A stretch of 64,000 bases of DNA from Phytoseiulus persimilis (GCA_037576195.1 CM075103.1:2666001-2730000), one strand, 5' to 3'. Counted from the stretch's first letter, positions 1-12,267 are shown. Made by a program: numbers and translations. The notes: generated by a model not told the origin, from the sequence alone.

Positions 1-478
1 CCGCCAACGCCGCCGGTTGACGAATATGCTCTCCGAAGTGATTCAAGGTGAACGTTGGCTTTTCGCGCTGTCATGGCTCGCCTGTCCATTCGCGGGAGGG
101 GGAAGAGAAAAGGATGAAACGTTTGACTGCTGCGCGCTTCTCGTCGTCATTCTCGTGTTCGGTACCAACTGCCATAAGGGGGAGGGGGATGAGAGGAGGA
201 AAAGCTTTTAGATGGAATAATTTTGCGATTCGCGCAAATGGTTTTTCGTACGAGCTGGCTTCACGACTGTTTTGCTCGGGGAGCGTTCGTCCGCCCACCC
301 AGGCCGGGTCCGAGTCCGTCACCCCGCAGAGCACAGGCGTGACGAGGCCTAGGTGACAAGCCTTTGGACGACAAAGAGACGTCTGAAGCGGCAAAGGGGA
401 TACGACTCTCGGTCGCTTCAATCCAGACGATGGACGCAATGAGTCGGAAACCGGAAACGAAGCAACGGCAATGATGTG

Positions 479-749
479 TTATGACGATTGTTTTCTTCTG
501 AACATTCCGTTGATGACGCCAGCCCTCGTCAACGCCCAGCTTCGAGCCAGTGGTCTGATTCCGAGCGAACTGGATTCGTTCGACGCAGCAGCTGAACTCC
601 TCAATCCTCGCTCGCGTTCGGAGGTCATTAGATCGGGAGATCCGATGGGCTCCCGTGAAGTCATAGATCGGCTGAGTTCCGATCGAGAATTCATCCTTCA
701 AACCAGAGGAGCTCATCACCTTACCACTCGCTGTCGTTTCAAGCCTCAT
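479..749 (-). CDS. Candidate two-exon small protein
   Basis: Weak model. A true ATG at 749 opens an 8-codon exon (749-725) ending at a good donor, AGTG followed by GTAAGG, in phase 1. The acceptor after GAGTTCAG (exon 591-479) restores an open frame to a TAA stop, giving about 45 residues, Ser/Arg rich and without a signal peptide. The opposite strand carries an equally long open frame (471-923) with a true ATG, and the minus strand is also open without splicing (261-749, 162 codons). I recognise no domain. The splice signals favour the minus strand only slightly, so this is a candidate rather than a call. Confidence 0.2.
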
Positions 750-3552
750 CGCTGTTTTTTATTGTTTCTCGTTCTTCCTCGTGCCCGTATCAGGACTCTG
801 GCGTGCCGAGTGGTGGGCGTCGGAGTCCGAGTTGACTCCTCGTATCTTCACTCTCCAGTGCACCGTCAGCTCTGTGAAGAAAGAGCTAAATTCTTCCGTT
901 TCACTCTTTTCTTGTCGAAATAAGAAAGAGACCCTCCGCTGTCGGTGCCATCCGGGAGACGTGGGTCGGGGTGCCGCTGCTATCTTTCGGTCGCTCGTAT
1001 TCAAGCGCCAACCTTAAGCGGTGACAACGTTTGCTTCGCTCTCTGCTCCTCCTGAACCGTCGACTGCCTGCTCGGATCGACAAATGCGTTTGCCGATGTT
1101 ATCTGAACTGGAGAACCGTCGCCGGAGCGAGCACTCCGGTCCAGTTCCCGGATTCTGTCTCAAATGTTCTGATGTCAGCGTCCGGGGCGAATTAGACCTG
1201 AGTCGGTTCCAGTGTCGCTGGGTCAGTGGAACGGTCGCGGTCGAAAACCGAGTCCTCACTCGGTTGGCCTGCCGTCGACGGTCCTGCTTGGGAGTGCAGA
1301 CTTCTCGACCGAAAGAAGATTCCTCGTTACGCCTGCGAGGCCTCGCGAATGCGTCGTACGAGAACCATAATCTAAGGAAGCACTATCGTCGTCGTCCTCG
1401 CGGCCTTCGTACCACCCCAACCATAGATCGCTGTTTCAGATGTGACGGTCGAGTGAATGGTAGAAAGTTTTGAGTTGTTCCGCGAAACTGCAGACTATTA
1501 CTTTTCAATCGGGAATAATTAAAACTCGCTCCGTTCCTTCTCTCCGAGCTTTCGCTCCTTGAGATTTGCAACTCTTATGATTGAAAATGATCCTCGCTTT
1601 TTCCTCTTGGCCTCGCTCCGGCGGATCGCGGCTCCGAGTTCCGCTCTCTCAGAGTTCTTTCCAGCGCTCGTTCAGCTGGGCGTTCGAAGCTGTCGAGAAT
1701 TCACAGCGTGCTCCGGGCGAGAGAATCAGAAGTTTCCGCGGTTGAGCAGCCCATTGATCTGGCGAAACTTGGTTCAAGTTACTGGAAACTTGTTCCGTAC
1801 TATTCTAATCCAGGTTCTCCTCCTAGTCAAAAGAACTGAGAGCTCATCAACCTCGCAAGATTCTCTCCAATCCGGGGAAGATTCTTAGTTTTTCTGACTT
1901 CGGGACCTGTTCCGACCTGCCGAGAGGATCCTAGCGCCGCGTTCAACTGTCGTAGGTCTCAAGGAGGGCGCTGAAGGTCCGAAGGGAGTCCGCTTGTGAT
2001 TCGATTGCTTTGAGTAGTTGCGGGTTCTGCGTAGCTCTTGACGAAACCCAGACGGCCACGCTGCTGAAATCGGAGAGAGCATGCATGGCGAGTTCGGGCG
2101 CAGACCTGCTTTCCGAGCTCAAGAAGAGCAGCTAGGAGCCTATCCTGGGATGGAGTCCCGAAATATTTTACGCAAGCTGAGGGGGAATACAGGATACATG
2201 CTAATTAGGCACGTGATTCTGAACGATGCTTGCCGATCATCCCGACCGGACAGGGCGCGGGAGGATTCGGTCGGAAGGGTGAGAGGAGCTCCTGACAAAT
2301 GGGCTGACCTTGTCTGAGTAAAAGAGCGCCATTGTCCGTTTCCACCCGGCAGCCTTGTGTTTATCTTACAAAGAGTAACAGACATTCGGAATCGCTAAAG
2401 TTAGGCTCGCAGGAACAGTAGCCGGACAAGTAGTCGGACAACAACTGGAGATGAACTCGGCTTGGCCTTGTTGGATTGCCGGACGTAGAGTGACTAGTAG
2501 TCCTAGTCCACAGCTCGCTTGCTCCGATGTTCCGTTCGCCCGCTCGTAGACGAAGCTTGCAGCCACCCGATCAGCGCCGAGGTGCTGGTGTCAGATAAGC
2601 GGAGGCCTTCTGCTTCTATTGTCCATCGGTATCTAAATCCCTCCGCTTTCGTCCGCCGCTTCGTTCGTTCTTGCTCGTCAGTTTATCCGAACAGCCAGTT
2701 AGCTCCAGCTTGCCGGGCGGCGCCTCGTGGGGGTCTGTCCAGAGATCATTCCGACATTCGGACAGTCTCCAACTCTATCAGTCGTTCGGACAGATGCCCC
2801 CGCACTTCCATCCGCTCTGCTTACTCGACTGGTTCTCATCCTTCTCCGTGATACCGTCGCCGGGCGAGTTCTCTGTTGTTGCGTCGTCGATGCCATCGCT
2901 TCGCCATATCGTGCTGTGAGAGAGCGGAATCGACTGCGCTGTTTGCGTACCAGGCGTGTTTGCCACTCTCCGTCATAGTGTTCGTGACACCCTGCTCATT
3001 CCGCGCACAGCTCCCTAAATTCGGTGGAATCCCCACAAGATCTTCCGTGCTGTTGGGTTGCATCAATATGCGAGAATATTCTCATGAGAGCATCGCTGTG
3101 AGTGTTTGCGAAAACTCGGGAGTGAGCCGAGGCGCAGTGAGGCTGTCAATCAAACATTGGCCAAGGATCACAGTTGTCACAGTTTCCCATGCGCAGCGCG
3201 CTGTACGGCCTCATCAAGGCGCCACGCGGAGCGGGATCGACGTTATGAGGCATCGAGCGCTCCAGGGATGTGTGCGGACTCGGAAGTCATAACGGATATT
3301 GTGGAAAAGCAATTACAGGGGATGGGACAGGGACAAACACGACACCAGACGTCGGGACGAACCTACGGAGAGACAAGAAGCGCGCTGAGAGTCCGTTGTT
3401 ACACAGCCGACAGCGGGCACGCAACCTGTGGACAGCCCGGACGGAAGATTGAGCTCACTGATCCCCAGCCAGTATTGTCTATCGACGGCAAAGTCTCACG
3501 ACATGAGTGAGAGAGAAACCGTCGGTATTTGCCCACACGGCAACGCCATCGA
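750..3552. other. No supported gene
   Basis: Only overlapping, low-information open frames of 60-150 codons occur on both strands, without paired splice sites in agreeing phase that I could find. I see no repeat with clear boundaries here. Confidence 0.4.
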
Positions 3553-3558
3553 TTTATT
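3553..3558 (-). terminator. Poly(A) signal overlapping the stop codon
   Basis: The minus strand reads AATAAA at 3558-3553, and its internal TAA (3556-3554) is the stop codon of the gene at 3554-4129. If used, cleavage would leave a 3' UTR of only some 10-30 nt. Confidence 0.45.
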
Positions 3559-4129
3559 GGGACAGAACGTTTTCCATGTAAGAGGTCAGGCACGCTCGCG
3601 ACTCGAAAAACACCGATCTCTGAGAGTCCGATGCCGACATGAACAGGTCCATCGCCCTGCTGCGGGCACAGTCACTGAACTTGGATTTTCGCGCCACGAC
3701 CTCGTTCAAACCTTCGATTTCTTTGACGCAATCAACGGCCACGGTTATCGCTGTACCGAATACATTCGAAAGGGCCGTTTCATTCACTCTCGTGGCCAGA
3801 CCCTCCAAACAATCCCGAATCTTCTCCGCTGAGTTCTGGAAAAGGACGATTCTGATTCGGCCTCTGAGCGAGATTCATGAGCTCTTCGCTGGGCTTCATG
3901 AACGGATCGTGGACCCCCAATTGAACTCTACAGAATTGCGATGAGAGAACGTGGACTCGTCCATATCAATGTTTGGGAAGCCCTGGAGATTCACCTTGTA
4001 GTTGGCTGCTTCTCCTGGGGGAGCGGTTTCATCAATCATTTTCCCAATATTTCTCAGGATTTGATCTACATTCGCCAGTGCCAGGACCACGCAAAACCCC
4101 AGGCCGACGCATAGTTGAGCTGAACGCAT
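3554..4129 (-). CDS. Small secreted protein, two coding exons
   Basis: The start ATG at 4129 follows directly on an acceptor (GTTTCAG), so the gene probably has a 5' UTR exon ending at 4256 (donor GGAAG/GTAAAG). The first 20 residues, MRSAQLCVGLGFCVVLALAN, form a clear signal peptide. Coding exon 1 is 4129-3995, with donor ACAAG/GTGAAT. Exon 2 is 3835-3554, with acceptor CCTTTTCCAG; both junctions are phase 0. The product is about 138 residues, with four cysteines and one N-glycosylation site (NET) in the second exon, and looks helical. A weaker donor at 3931 (TTCT/GTAGAG) would add 21 codons in the same phase. A TATA box lies upstream and a poly(A) signal overlaps the stop. I recognise no family; a small extracellular protein is inferred from the signal peptide alone. 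Confidence 0.5.
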
Positions 4130-4255
4130 CTGAAACTTCCTGCTCCTCAGATAAATTGATTGGCGATCAGAAGTCCCACTCGGGGAGAACGGTTGCACTT
4201 CACACCTCACAGAGCATGTCGGTGGAATTCTCCAAGAACTGAAGCTGAACTTTAC

Positions 4256-4300
4256 CTTCCGGCGAGAGCTCTACCATGAAGCACGGACGCACTCGAGCGT
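4256..4300 (-). other. Predicted 5' UTR exon
   Basis: This lies between the TATA box and a donor (GGAAG/GTAAAG) whose matching acceptor abuts the ATG at 4129. Intron length would be 126 nt. The upstream edge is only estimated from TATA spacing. It contains an upstream ATG (MVELSPE...) in a different frame from the secreted product, which would overlap the main frame after splicing. Confidence 0.35.
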
Positions 4301-4327
4301 GGCGTTCGCGAATGCCCTCGACATCGA

Positions 4328-4333
4328 TTTATA
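4328..4333 (-). promoter_or_regulatory. TATA box
   Basis: The minus strand reads CAATATAAATCG, with TATAAA at 4333-4328. It lies about 70 nt upstream of the donor that ends the predicted 5' UTR exon of the secreted-protein gene. The start site would be expected near 4300. Confidence 0.45.
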
Positions 4334-4701
4334 TTGAAACTTCTGAAACCTGGGTAAACCGATGCTTGACTTGAAAGAAATTTAGTATCATACGGAATTA
4401 ATTCGAATTTCAATGAGGCTTCCCCGACAAGCTTAACGTGGGCTCATGGACAAACACGACGCGTGTTTCTGGTCGACGCAGATTCATGAATACAGGCTCC
4501 TCCTCCAAGAATGTCGCACTGTTTATTCTAACAGGACCATCCGGTGCTGAAGCGCCCGGAACGAATCAGCGACTCTAAGTGGCCTCGAATCGATTGGACA
4601 AATAAATTTTCTCTGACCGTGTTCCCTGTGAGTCTATCTGGGAAATGAAAGTCGATTCCTCTCTCGTGGACGAACGCGTGGGCGGAGCTTGAGGTTTTTA
4701 A

Positions 4702-5262
4702 TCAGTCGGAAATGTCTAAGGGCTTGGGCGCTCCCTTCCAAACGAGAGCTGACAGGCGGAGGGGAGTCGTGATTCTGTTCTTGACGGTGATCTGTACTTC
4801 AATGATGGACTTCGGCTCCAGATTCCCGTCTTTACGAAACCTGATGTTGGATTCGCCTGCGCATAAATCAGGCGGGGGACATCAACGAGCACGAGACGGG
4901 AGGATGAAATTATATTACATTGTGGGGCTACACTGAATTCGCGTGCCCATAAAAACCATTGCTTCCGAACGAGAACAATCTTGTCTGCTGAGCTCCTTCT
5001 GTGCCGTTTCAGGAACCGACCTACACGAAATCCCTTCAGACGAAGACGAATTGGAATTCCCCACTGGTTGCAAGAAACAGAACACGTGTCTCCCATAGTC
5101 GCCCTCTCCCCTTCCGAGCTTGCCGTTAGAAGAAGAACAGTGAGCGATTCGAATGCTCGAGAAAGCGAAGCGATCCAGAGAGAATCCCAGGACCGGAATA
5201 GCAAAGTACCAAGCTGTGCTAGTGCCCAACTCCTGTTTCTCGTTTCCATTATCCGTCATCAT
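4702..5262 (-). CDS. Unrecognised small protein, two exons
   Basis: The terminal exon 4856-4702 is the convincing part. It has an acceptor TTATGCGCAG and 50 codons reading ESNIRFRKDGNLEP...PLDISD, then TGA overlapped by an ATTAAA poly(A)-like signal. It enters in phase 1. A matching phase-1 donor (TCGT/GTAGGT at 5024) ends an exon opening with ATG ATG at 5262 and running 79 codons. Joined, the product is about 130 residues. The first exon has cysteines and a Ser run but no clean signal peptide, and an alternative frame beginning at ATG 5249 is open for 177 codons. The gene sits about 370 bp upstream of the secreted-protein gene on the same strand. Function unknown; exon 2 more certain than exon 1. 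Confidence 0.4.
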
Positions 5263-5715
5263 CTTAATAAAGGTTAGTTACTGACTAATACATGAGGAGC
5301 TTCTTGTAGCGGAGAAAACAGGCGCCACAGCACCCTCAAAAAAGTCAGTTAAAACTCATGAACACCCATTATCACCCGCTCGCAGGGGAAAGTAGTTAAC
5401 CACAGGGAAGTCGGCGATCATCTGCTGTTTGAGTTGAATTCGGACGGGTCTGGCTATTTCGAATACAAATCACGAACCCCACTTTTTTTCTATTTCTAGA
5501 ATCCAAGCCGCCAAGCTGGCATTCCCGGCATGCCAGTGCGGGAAACAGCGATGTGAAACCCTTTTCGGCGTTTGAATCGTCTCGTAACTCATAGAATGAC
5601 TCGGAGCAGCTTAGTTCCCCCTCATCCCTGGTCCCGGAGGCGAGTGTGCCCCATCCAGAGCAAGGATTTCGGCCGAAGAAAAATTTCTCTCGCGTTGGAT
5701 TTCTTCTTCTTCCAG

Positions 5716-5906
5716 CTATGGAATCCAAGTGTGGAAAACGTTCTCATTCATCCTGCGCCAAAGCCGCTGCTGCTTGGGAAGGAAATCGTAAGAGCCACCC
5801 TTCGGTTTGATGCGGGCTCCCTGGGCCACGCAGGATTCGTGAGAATACTGTTCCAGCATGGAATATTCTTGGTTCGCGTGGCTTGAAAGCTGAGGTCGCC
5901 GGCTGA
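5716..5906 (+). CDS. Two exons around a 69-nt intron; partial gene
   Basis: Exon 5716-5787 is bounded by an excellent acceptor (TTTCTTCTTCTTCCAG) and an excellent donor (AAATC/GTAAGAG). The next acceptor, TGTTCCAG at 5856, closes a 69-nt intron. Two readings survive splicing. Phase 0 gives LWNPSVENVLIHPAPK...KEI joined to HGIFLVRVA and a stop at 5884-5886. Phase 2 gives a peptide beginning at an ATG two bases into the exon (MESKCGKRS...) and ending at a stop at 5904-5906. I cannot decide between them. If phase 0 is right, upstream exons exist that I could not find. The same interval is open on the minus strand (5396-5728), but the paired plus-strand splice sites argue for this strand. Confidence 0.4.
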
Positions 5907-8900
5907 CAATTATGAAGAGATGGGGAGTCGTATCGCCCGAGGCTCGGAATCGGCTAACTCTTCGAATGCTCGAATTCGAGGCATCATGGAACGGTCACCA
6001 TTCGTTCGGCAAGGAATATCCCGGATTCACGGATTTTCGGGGGAACGCGTTTGGAGTTCCAGCGAACTAGATAGCTTGAATCTCAATCAGCAGCTCATCC
6101 GCTCGAAAAAAAAAGGTCGACAACATCGAAATAATTGTGTCCGAGTCCTTACTGCTCTCTCTTCTCTGACAGGATCCTTTCGAGTGAACTAAGTGAGTCG
6201 CTGCAAATTGAGTGTCCCCAGCTCACGCTGCCTTAAGAATGAGAGACTTCCATTCGCTAATTACCCAACGGTCTTTACGCAGTAAGCCATGCAGGCCCCG
6301 AGCCCTGAACAACAAACCAAGCTTTCGGCAATTTCCCTCACGGGTTTTCATGCGCTTAGAGCTCTTTCCATGATTGGAATCACCTTCTTCTGATATTCAA
6401 CAACTACCGAAGCTAGTGCAGCGCGCCGGAAAATGCGGCGAATCCATAACTGGGAGAGACACGAACGAACCGACGTCGTTCAACCCGGGGAGCACTTTTG
6501 AACGTCCCACTCGATTTCAACGTCCTCTGGGATTGGATACTTACGCCTGATATCGGCATTCTGTTGGAATAGCACCGTGTCACGCGCTGTGTGCGAGAAC
6601 GCTCAAACGTTGTGTCTTGTGGTGATCTATGTAACGCCGCTTGGAATCGTAAATTTGGTCGGAGGCTTTGTTCATTATGGGTGGAGCTCTCTGAATGTAC
6701 AGTTGCGTACGACCGGGCGATCATTGTTATCGACCATTTTTCAAACGGATGATTTCACTTCCTCGAAGATCCCGGGAAAAATAGAATTCCGACTAGCAAA
6801 TCTTTAGGACAGGCCCGTTCGCGCGGCTCCGAAACGCGTTTCGCGAGAAAACATCTTTCGCGTGTCTCAGGGGTGGTGCACTGCCACTCCGGCCAATTCT
6901 CCATCGGGCTGCACAGTAGGCCGGCTTCACGATTGAATATTCCGATTTTGGGGAATTCGTTCGTCGAAGCTTCGAACAGAACAGGGGCGAGAGGAGCTGA
7001 AAATCAATGTGTCCAGCCGCTTACGCCACCGCTGCACGCGTCGGGGCCGATCGAAATCGCAGAGCAGAGCGAAGAAACTATACCGCCCCGGGTAATTGAC
7101 TTGCAACAATCACCGCATTTCAGCAACGAACCGTTCCTTCGGTGATGGGGAGAATCTCCGGGGAACCACTCTGGAACACTATTTCAAAATACCAAGCTTC
7201 CAAGTCCACGATTTGGTGCGGAGCTTTACTTTTTGACGGAGCACTATCGCGCATCGGGGTACCCGTCGAGAATCGGAGGGGATATATTCTGCCAGCTGAT
7301 TCCGATCTGGTTGCGGGTTGAAAGCCCGGATAGGGAGGTTTGCTCAACGCGAGAGTCACTCGCTGAGCTCAGTGGACTCTTTGAAACGCCTAGGATCGTA
7401 CGCTAAACTGAATCCGAAATCCGCGGTTTGAAATTCCAGATCAGGCTCGGCGAGGGGCAGCTTCTTGTTCCCATCAGTACTAGCGGTGCATCCTTGTCAT
7501 GATGAAGCGAAGTCGGAGTCCTTTCATTCAGGAGAATGGGAGCTGCACCAAGAAGCAAGGTGGCTCAATGATGCTTCGGAGGTTCGAGTCTGAACTCCAC
7601 TTGATTCTCCTGCTCAGGATTAATCTAGGCATTCGATGCTCATGGGGACTCGGAGGCAACAGCTTGTTCAAGAACAAGGAGAAGGACTCAAGAACTTGAC
7701 CCTAGAGTGAAGGAAACAGATATTGAGGCAATATGAGAGCAAGTCCACCGCAGAGATGGCAGAGGTTGCGCAGGGAGACGGACCAAAGAGCGAAGCTGTC
7801 TCAAGACGAAGGACGAAATTCGTCAACAATCTGGCTCGAAAGGGGTCGTGCTGCATCGCTCTATTGACCGGGCAAGACATCTGATCTGGACCCCGAGGGA
7901 AACGCAGGGGACGACGTCGAGAGACGACGATGCAGGTGGGAGTATCAGGGCGGTAAGGAACAACGCTGTGAAGAATCTATGGACCTCGCTGTTTGACCTC
8001 TTCCTCGAAACGCCATGATCGAATCGATGCCCCGCAGTTGAGTTACAGATCGAGGATTCCGGTCCAACCGACTAGCCTTGCCGAGGACGATCTGACGGAA
8101 TCAGCTTAAGTGAACGGATGTATCTCTGACGGAGTGGCCCACTGAGAATGTCGACTTTCAACCACTTCAATGTTGTCCACTATGAAGTTGGAGAATGGGA
8201 GGGAGATCGTCGATAGTGTGATTGCTCATCGGAGACATCGGCAAGACGACGCGGCTCTGCTTGCCAAAGCCACTCGAAGATTGCTGGAATGGCTGAATCC
8301 AAGCTCGGTTTTGGGTCAACCAGACCGGCAGGCAGAAAGTCACCCGGTCCCCGATTTGTCGTAGTACGACAGGGTCGTTATTCGACCTCCTCCTGTTTTT
8401 TTTCTTCACGGCAGGAGCACCGGTTCTCCAGAGATAGATAAGGAACGGGCACCAGTGGAGGAAGAAGCGAACGAGGACTAGCAGCGACGCGAAGGAATCG
8501 TGGGAAGACAAGGAACGAACGAGTTCGCTTGAAATCAGATTGAGCTTCTTGTCTTGTGCATTCATCTAATTTTCGGTTCAACTCGAGCGCGCGGACGGAG
8601 CTTCCGCTCGCCTTCTTTCCGATGGGGGCGAAAGTTATCTCCGCCGTCGGCCTGCCGGCGAGTCGCCCGAACTCTCCGGCTGGGAACGAATCGGAACAAC
8701 GGAGCACCGCCGACCTTGCCCCTCCGACACCGTATTCCTCCTGGAATCTGTCCCGACCTCTCGCGCACTCGATCCTTCCCTCTTCGTCTCGCTTTCTATC
8801 ACTGTCCCGCCAGATCTGCGCTGTTTTAAACTGTCGAACGAATCAGGCGAACTCTGCGCTTTCAGCTGATTGCTCCAGAGACATCTCGTTCTCGAGAAGG

Positions 8901-9603
8901 AATAGTTCCTCCGTCGGACAAGCTCCGACGTTCTCCCTTCCTCAATCATAGGGAGGGCCGGAGTAATTTTGGAGCTCTTCCCGAGTCTCGAAAACTTGGA
9001 ACCGGAGTGTTCCCACACACATTCGGTAGGTCTGTGAGAACTCTCTCCTGGTGAGGGGCTGGTGTGAATCTCCCATTCATTCCGGGAAAACATTTTCTCG
9101 AGCTATTACACCTGGAAGACATTACATCGACGCCTTCTTGTTTCGGAGGGAAAAAAACTAGAAACCCTTCACACCCTCAAACAAAAGTCTTCCATCTGAC
9201 GAGACCTACCCCAGCGAGATCCTCCCTCACTCCCAGTGGCGTCCGAGTTCTTTTTGGACGAGGGAGACAGCCTCGGCTGATGTTAACTCAGATGGACCGC
9301 AATGGGGGGGGGGGAGCGCTTGCCCACCTGGGCCCCTCCATTAGGGCGATAGAGACACATCCTCCCCACCCTCTCGTCGGGTTCCCGAGAGAGCTTCTCA
9401 CAACATGATCTAACTGCCAAAACTTCCACTTTGATCACTGAATTCAGGTTTTTACAACAGCCGCGAGATTTTCTCTAGAAGTCTCGCACGTCGCAAACCC
9501 GATTGCGGGGGGTGTCAGCGATTCACATTAATTGATTCACTCGAGTCAGATCCCCAATCGACTCGGACCGTAATTACAGTGCGATTCAGAGGAATGGATT
9601 AAG
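5907..9603. other. No well-supported gene
   Basis: Scattered short frames only. The best-looking are plus 6873-7145, minus 7120-7359 (its end overlaps the former) and plus 8170-8364 (MLSTMKLENGREIVDSVIAH...). None has a start, splice pair and terminator together. A stretch of GC-rich, mostly stop-free sequence lies at 8.55-8.95 kb. A run of ten G occurs near 9305. Confidence 0.35.
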
Positions 9604-10230
9604 GTGGACGATGCTCGAGCACGTCTCAGACATTGGATGAAAGCAGCTGGACGACCTCGTGGGTTACTTCCCGCGTCTCTTTTCGCCTCTCCTAGGCGGG
9701 ATGAGTCCACTGCCCGGTGGGGCGATTTCTCAGAGGATGAAATTTTTATCCTTCATGCAAGCCGCCAGACACCCAAGCGACCGAGCAGAGTGGGAGCCGA
9801 GCGAGCAGCCTTTCTCACCATAGAGCTACGAATGATTTTTTCGCACAGTGGTGAACGTGCGGCGCACTTATACCGCGATTTTAAATTTAATACAGTCGAG
9901 TCGCTCTGGGCCGCAACGTTTTTAAATTGTTCCATCACGTTCCCCGCAGACCCAGTCGCGCTCCCCCGACGTTCTCACTCGTCTCCTGGATCTCCTGAAA
10001 TTATTTGCGGCATCCTTTGTCGGCCTTCTCAAGCCTCCTTGCGAGCACTCTGTTGCCTCCTTCTTGGTCGGTGGTCGAATGAGCTTCGTCTCGATGAGGA
10101 TTGGAGGATCCGTTCTGTTAGTTTTCTCGCCTTCAATCGGCTCCGATGGAATCGGCTCAGCGTCGGAGAGGTTCGTGCACTCGGCCCGCCGTGCCTGGAA
10201 GCTTCGTCCCGCATTCCGAGCAGCGAATAA
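9604..10230 (+). CDS. Longest uninterrupted ORF, status uncertain
   Basis: This is 208 codons without a stop, the longest in the window, ending at TAA 10228-10230. The opening codon counted here is GTG, so a true start is not obvious. The composition is Arg/Ser/Leu rich and shows no domain, signal peptide or repeat. With the low stop frequency of this sequence, a frame of this length could arise by chance somewhere in 64 kb. The minus strand is open for only 61-75 codons here. Kept as a candidate exon. Confidence 0.2.
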   Translation: MDDARARLRHWMKAAGRPRGLLPASLFASPRRDESTARWGDFSEDEIFILHASRQTPKRPSRVGAERAAFLTIELRMIFSHSGERAAHLYRDFKFNTVESLWAATFLNCSITFPADPVALPRRSHSSPGSPEIICGILCRPSQASLRALCCLLLGRWSNELRLDEDWRIRSVSFLAFNRLRWNRLSVGEVRALGPPCLEASSRIPSSE

Positions 10231-11928
10231 TTTTCGACAGGGGAGAATAGGGTCAAGATTCGTGCGCCTCTCCTTTGGCCGTTGCGCTTGTCGACGGAGT
10301 TCTGGCCTTCGCTCAGGCTCGGGCGTACGTTTGTTCTTGCATGGAGCGTACGCTCGCGACGGAAGAGTCTCGCGCTAACGAGGAGAACGCTCGACCGTAG
10401 AAGAACAAAAAATCACTCAGGAGGTCCGCGAGACCAGCAAGGAAGGCAGGAGAACGGGCGGGTAGGACGCTGGCTGGTCGGCACTCCATTCACAACTGAC
10501 GCAACCGGCGGAACGGAAGCGGCGGGCGAGGAAAGCTCAGTTTTTGGCCGGCTACGTACCCAACGAAATTCTTCGCCGGGACTGTTCGTGCTCTTTCTTT
10601 TCTTGCCATTCCTTAAACATTTAGGCGCACACTAGCCGACGACTGCTGCCAGCCAGCCATTCACTCGGTAGTCAGACGGTCAAGCCGAGAATGGGGAAGG
10701 TGAAGCAAACCTTAGGGTCGAGGCTCCGTCAAAGACCATTAAACGGCTACGCGACCGGTTCGGAACAGGAAATAAGTGTGTTTGCTCAAGATTAAAATAC
10801 AGAGCCGCTTTCACAAACGGCGCTCTCTCTCTCTCCACGCGTCATGGGCCACGCAGACGACTCTTATCCTCACTCGTGCGGGCTGTCTTTTGTTCTTGAT
10901 CCGTCGACCTCTTCGACGGTGGCCCAACCGACCGATCCGAGCGGACAACGATTTCCCAGTGATCGCATTCCGTGGAGGGTTGTCAACCATTTTCTGCTCC
11001 GCTGATGTGGTTTGGCATGCTGGAGAAGAAAACTCTCCGATACAGTAAACACTATACACAGTTTCTTAACAAAGATGTAAAATCGCTCTGAGAGCTCTGA
11101 CCGAGTGGGAGGAGATCGTCTCGAGAACGAATATTCGCCCGATTGACGCCTTTGGCCCAGATATTCATCCGCTCACGGTGGGTTCAATTCCGAACACAAA
11201 TCGACGGAGTTTCAAGGCTTGTCGGATAGAGGACAATGGAGAGATTCTCGAGCGCACGCTCCCTGTGGGCCATGCTATGCTGCATTTGAGGAGGTTGTTT
11301 TCATTGTCAGAATGGTTGTTATTGCGGTTGATGTCGTTCCTTTTAACGGCGATGGATCACCCGATCCATCGTCGCTTCTGAAGAGATTGCTCACATAAAT
11401 CCTGTCTCCCGCTCCGCGCTCCGTCGCTTTCTCGTTCGCTCGGTAGCTCACTCGCGACTCCTCTCGTAGAACTTCCCTCAGCACTCCTAACACCGAGCAT
11501 GGCTTGCAACGTAAAATTTCTCCGTGATTTTCGTCGGTCGTATGTCCTCGTCAGCGTAATTAAACCAAGGAGCCCAAGCCTTCCTCTCGATCTGATTCGT
11601 TTCGTTTGTGATCTGACTCCGACCCCCGCTCCCCCGCAGAACCGATCGAGGCACGACGAGAATATCGGTGGGAGCTCATCTGCCAAGTGAGTCATTACTC
11701 GCGGGGAACTTGCGCGGCGTTCCTGGCAACAGGACTCTTCCAGGAGGTCAGGACCCGCACGCGGACGGCACGAGCCGGCTTGGGCCCCGTCAGGACGACC
11801 CTTATAGACCTCTGGAGAAATCTGACGTAGAAGGTTCAAGTTCATCAGGGTCTATGTATATGGTATGATGAATTCGTTCTGAAACACCAGTCCTCCTCAG
11901 GACTGGCGAGGATTCCACGAGAGCTCCG

Positions 11929-12267
11929 ATGGTGGATTTCCGAGAAAAGTTTGAAGAGTCGCGGCCGGCCGGGCATGTCCCGAGCAAGGGCTCAATAGAA
12001 GCGATTATTCGGTTATATTCTGCCAGTTCTCAATCGGTCCTTCTCGACTTGTGGGATAGGGACGCTGCGGAGCTCGAACATTTCGGAGCAGCGACCCACT
12101 CCCTCCCTCCTTCACAAGCGGCAGAAGCCGTTCGACGCGACTGCTTTGAACTTCTTACACCGAGGCGACAAGTTGTTAGCAGAGTGTTCGTGCATCGGCT
12201 TAATTACGAACTTAGCACCGGTTGCCAAGAAGTAAAAGCTGCGGAACCCGCTCAGTGCGCAGAGTGA
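11929..12267 (+). CDS. Candidate exon or small gene, 112 codons
   Basis: It begins with a true ATG (MVDFREKFEESRPAGHVPSK...) and runs 112 codons with a balanced, acidic/basic composition including two cysteines, ending ...EVKAAEPAQCAE. No signal peptide or transmembrane segment. No strong donor lies inside the frame, so it could be a single coding exon. Upstream the same strand has open sequence at 11668-11868, but I found no phase-matched splice pair. Product not recognised. Confidence 0.28.
   Translation: MVDFREKFEESRPAGHVPSKGSIEAIIRLYSASSQSVLLDLWDRDAAELEHFGAATHSLPPSQAAEAVRRDCFELLTPRRQVVSRVFVHRLNYELSTGCQEVKAAEPAQCAE

Noticed and set aside
4716..5249. 177-codon minus ORF as a single-exon gene
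   Set aside because: A different frame gives a clean terminal exon with acceptor, stop and poly(A)-like signal in the same place.
9604..10230. Longest ORF as a confident gene
   Set aside because: No true start, domain or splice support. The length is compatible with chance given scarce stops, so it is listed only at low confidence.
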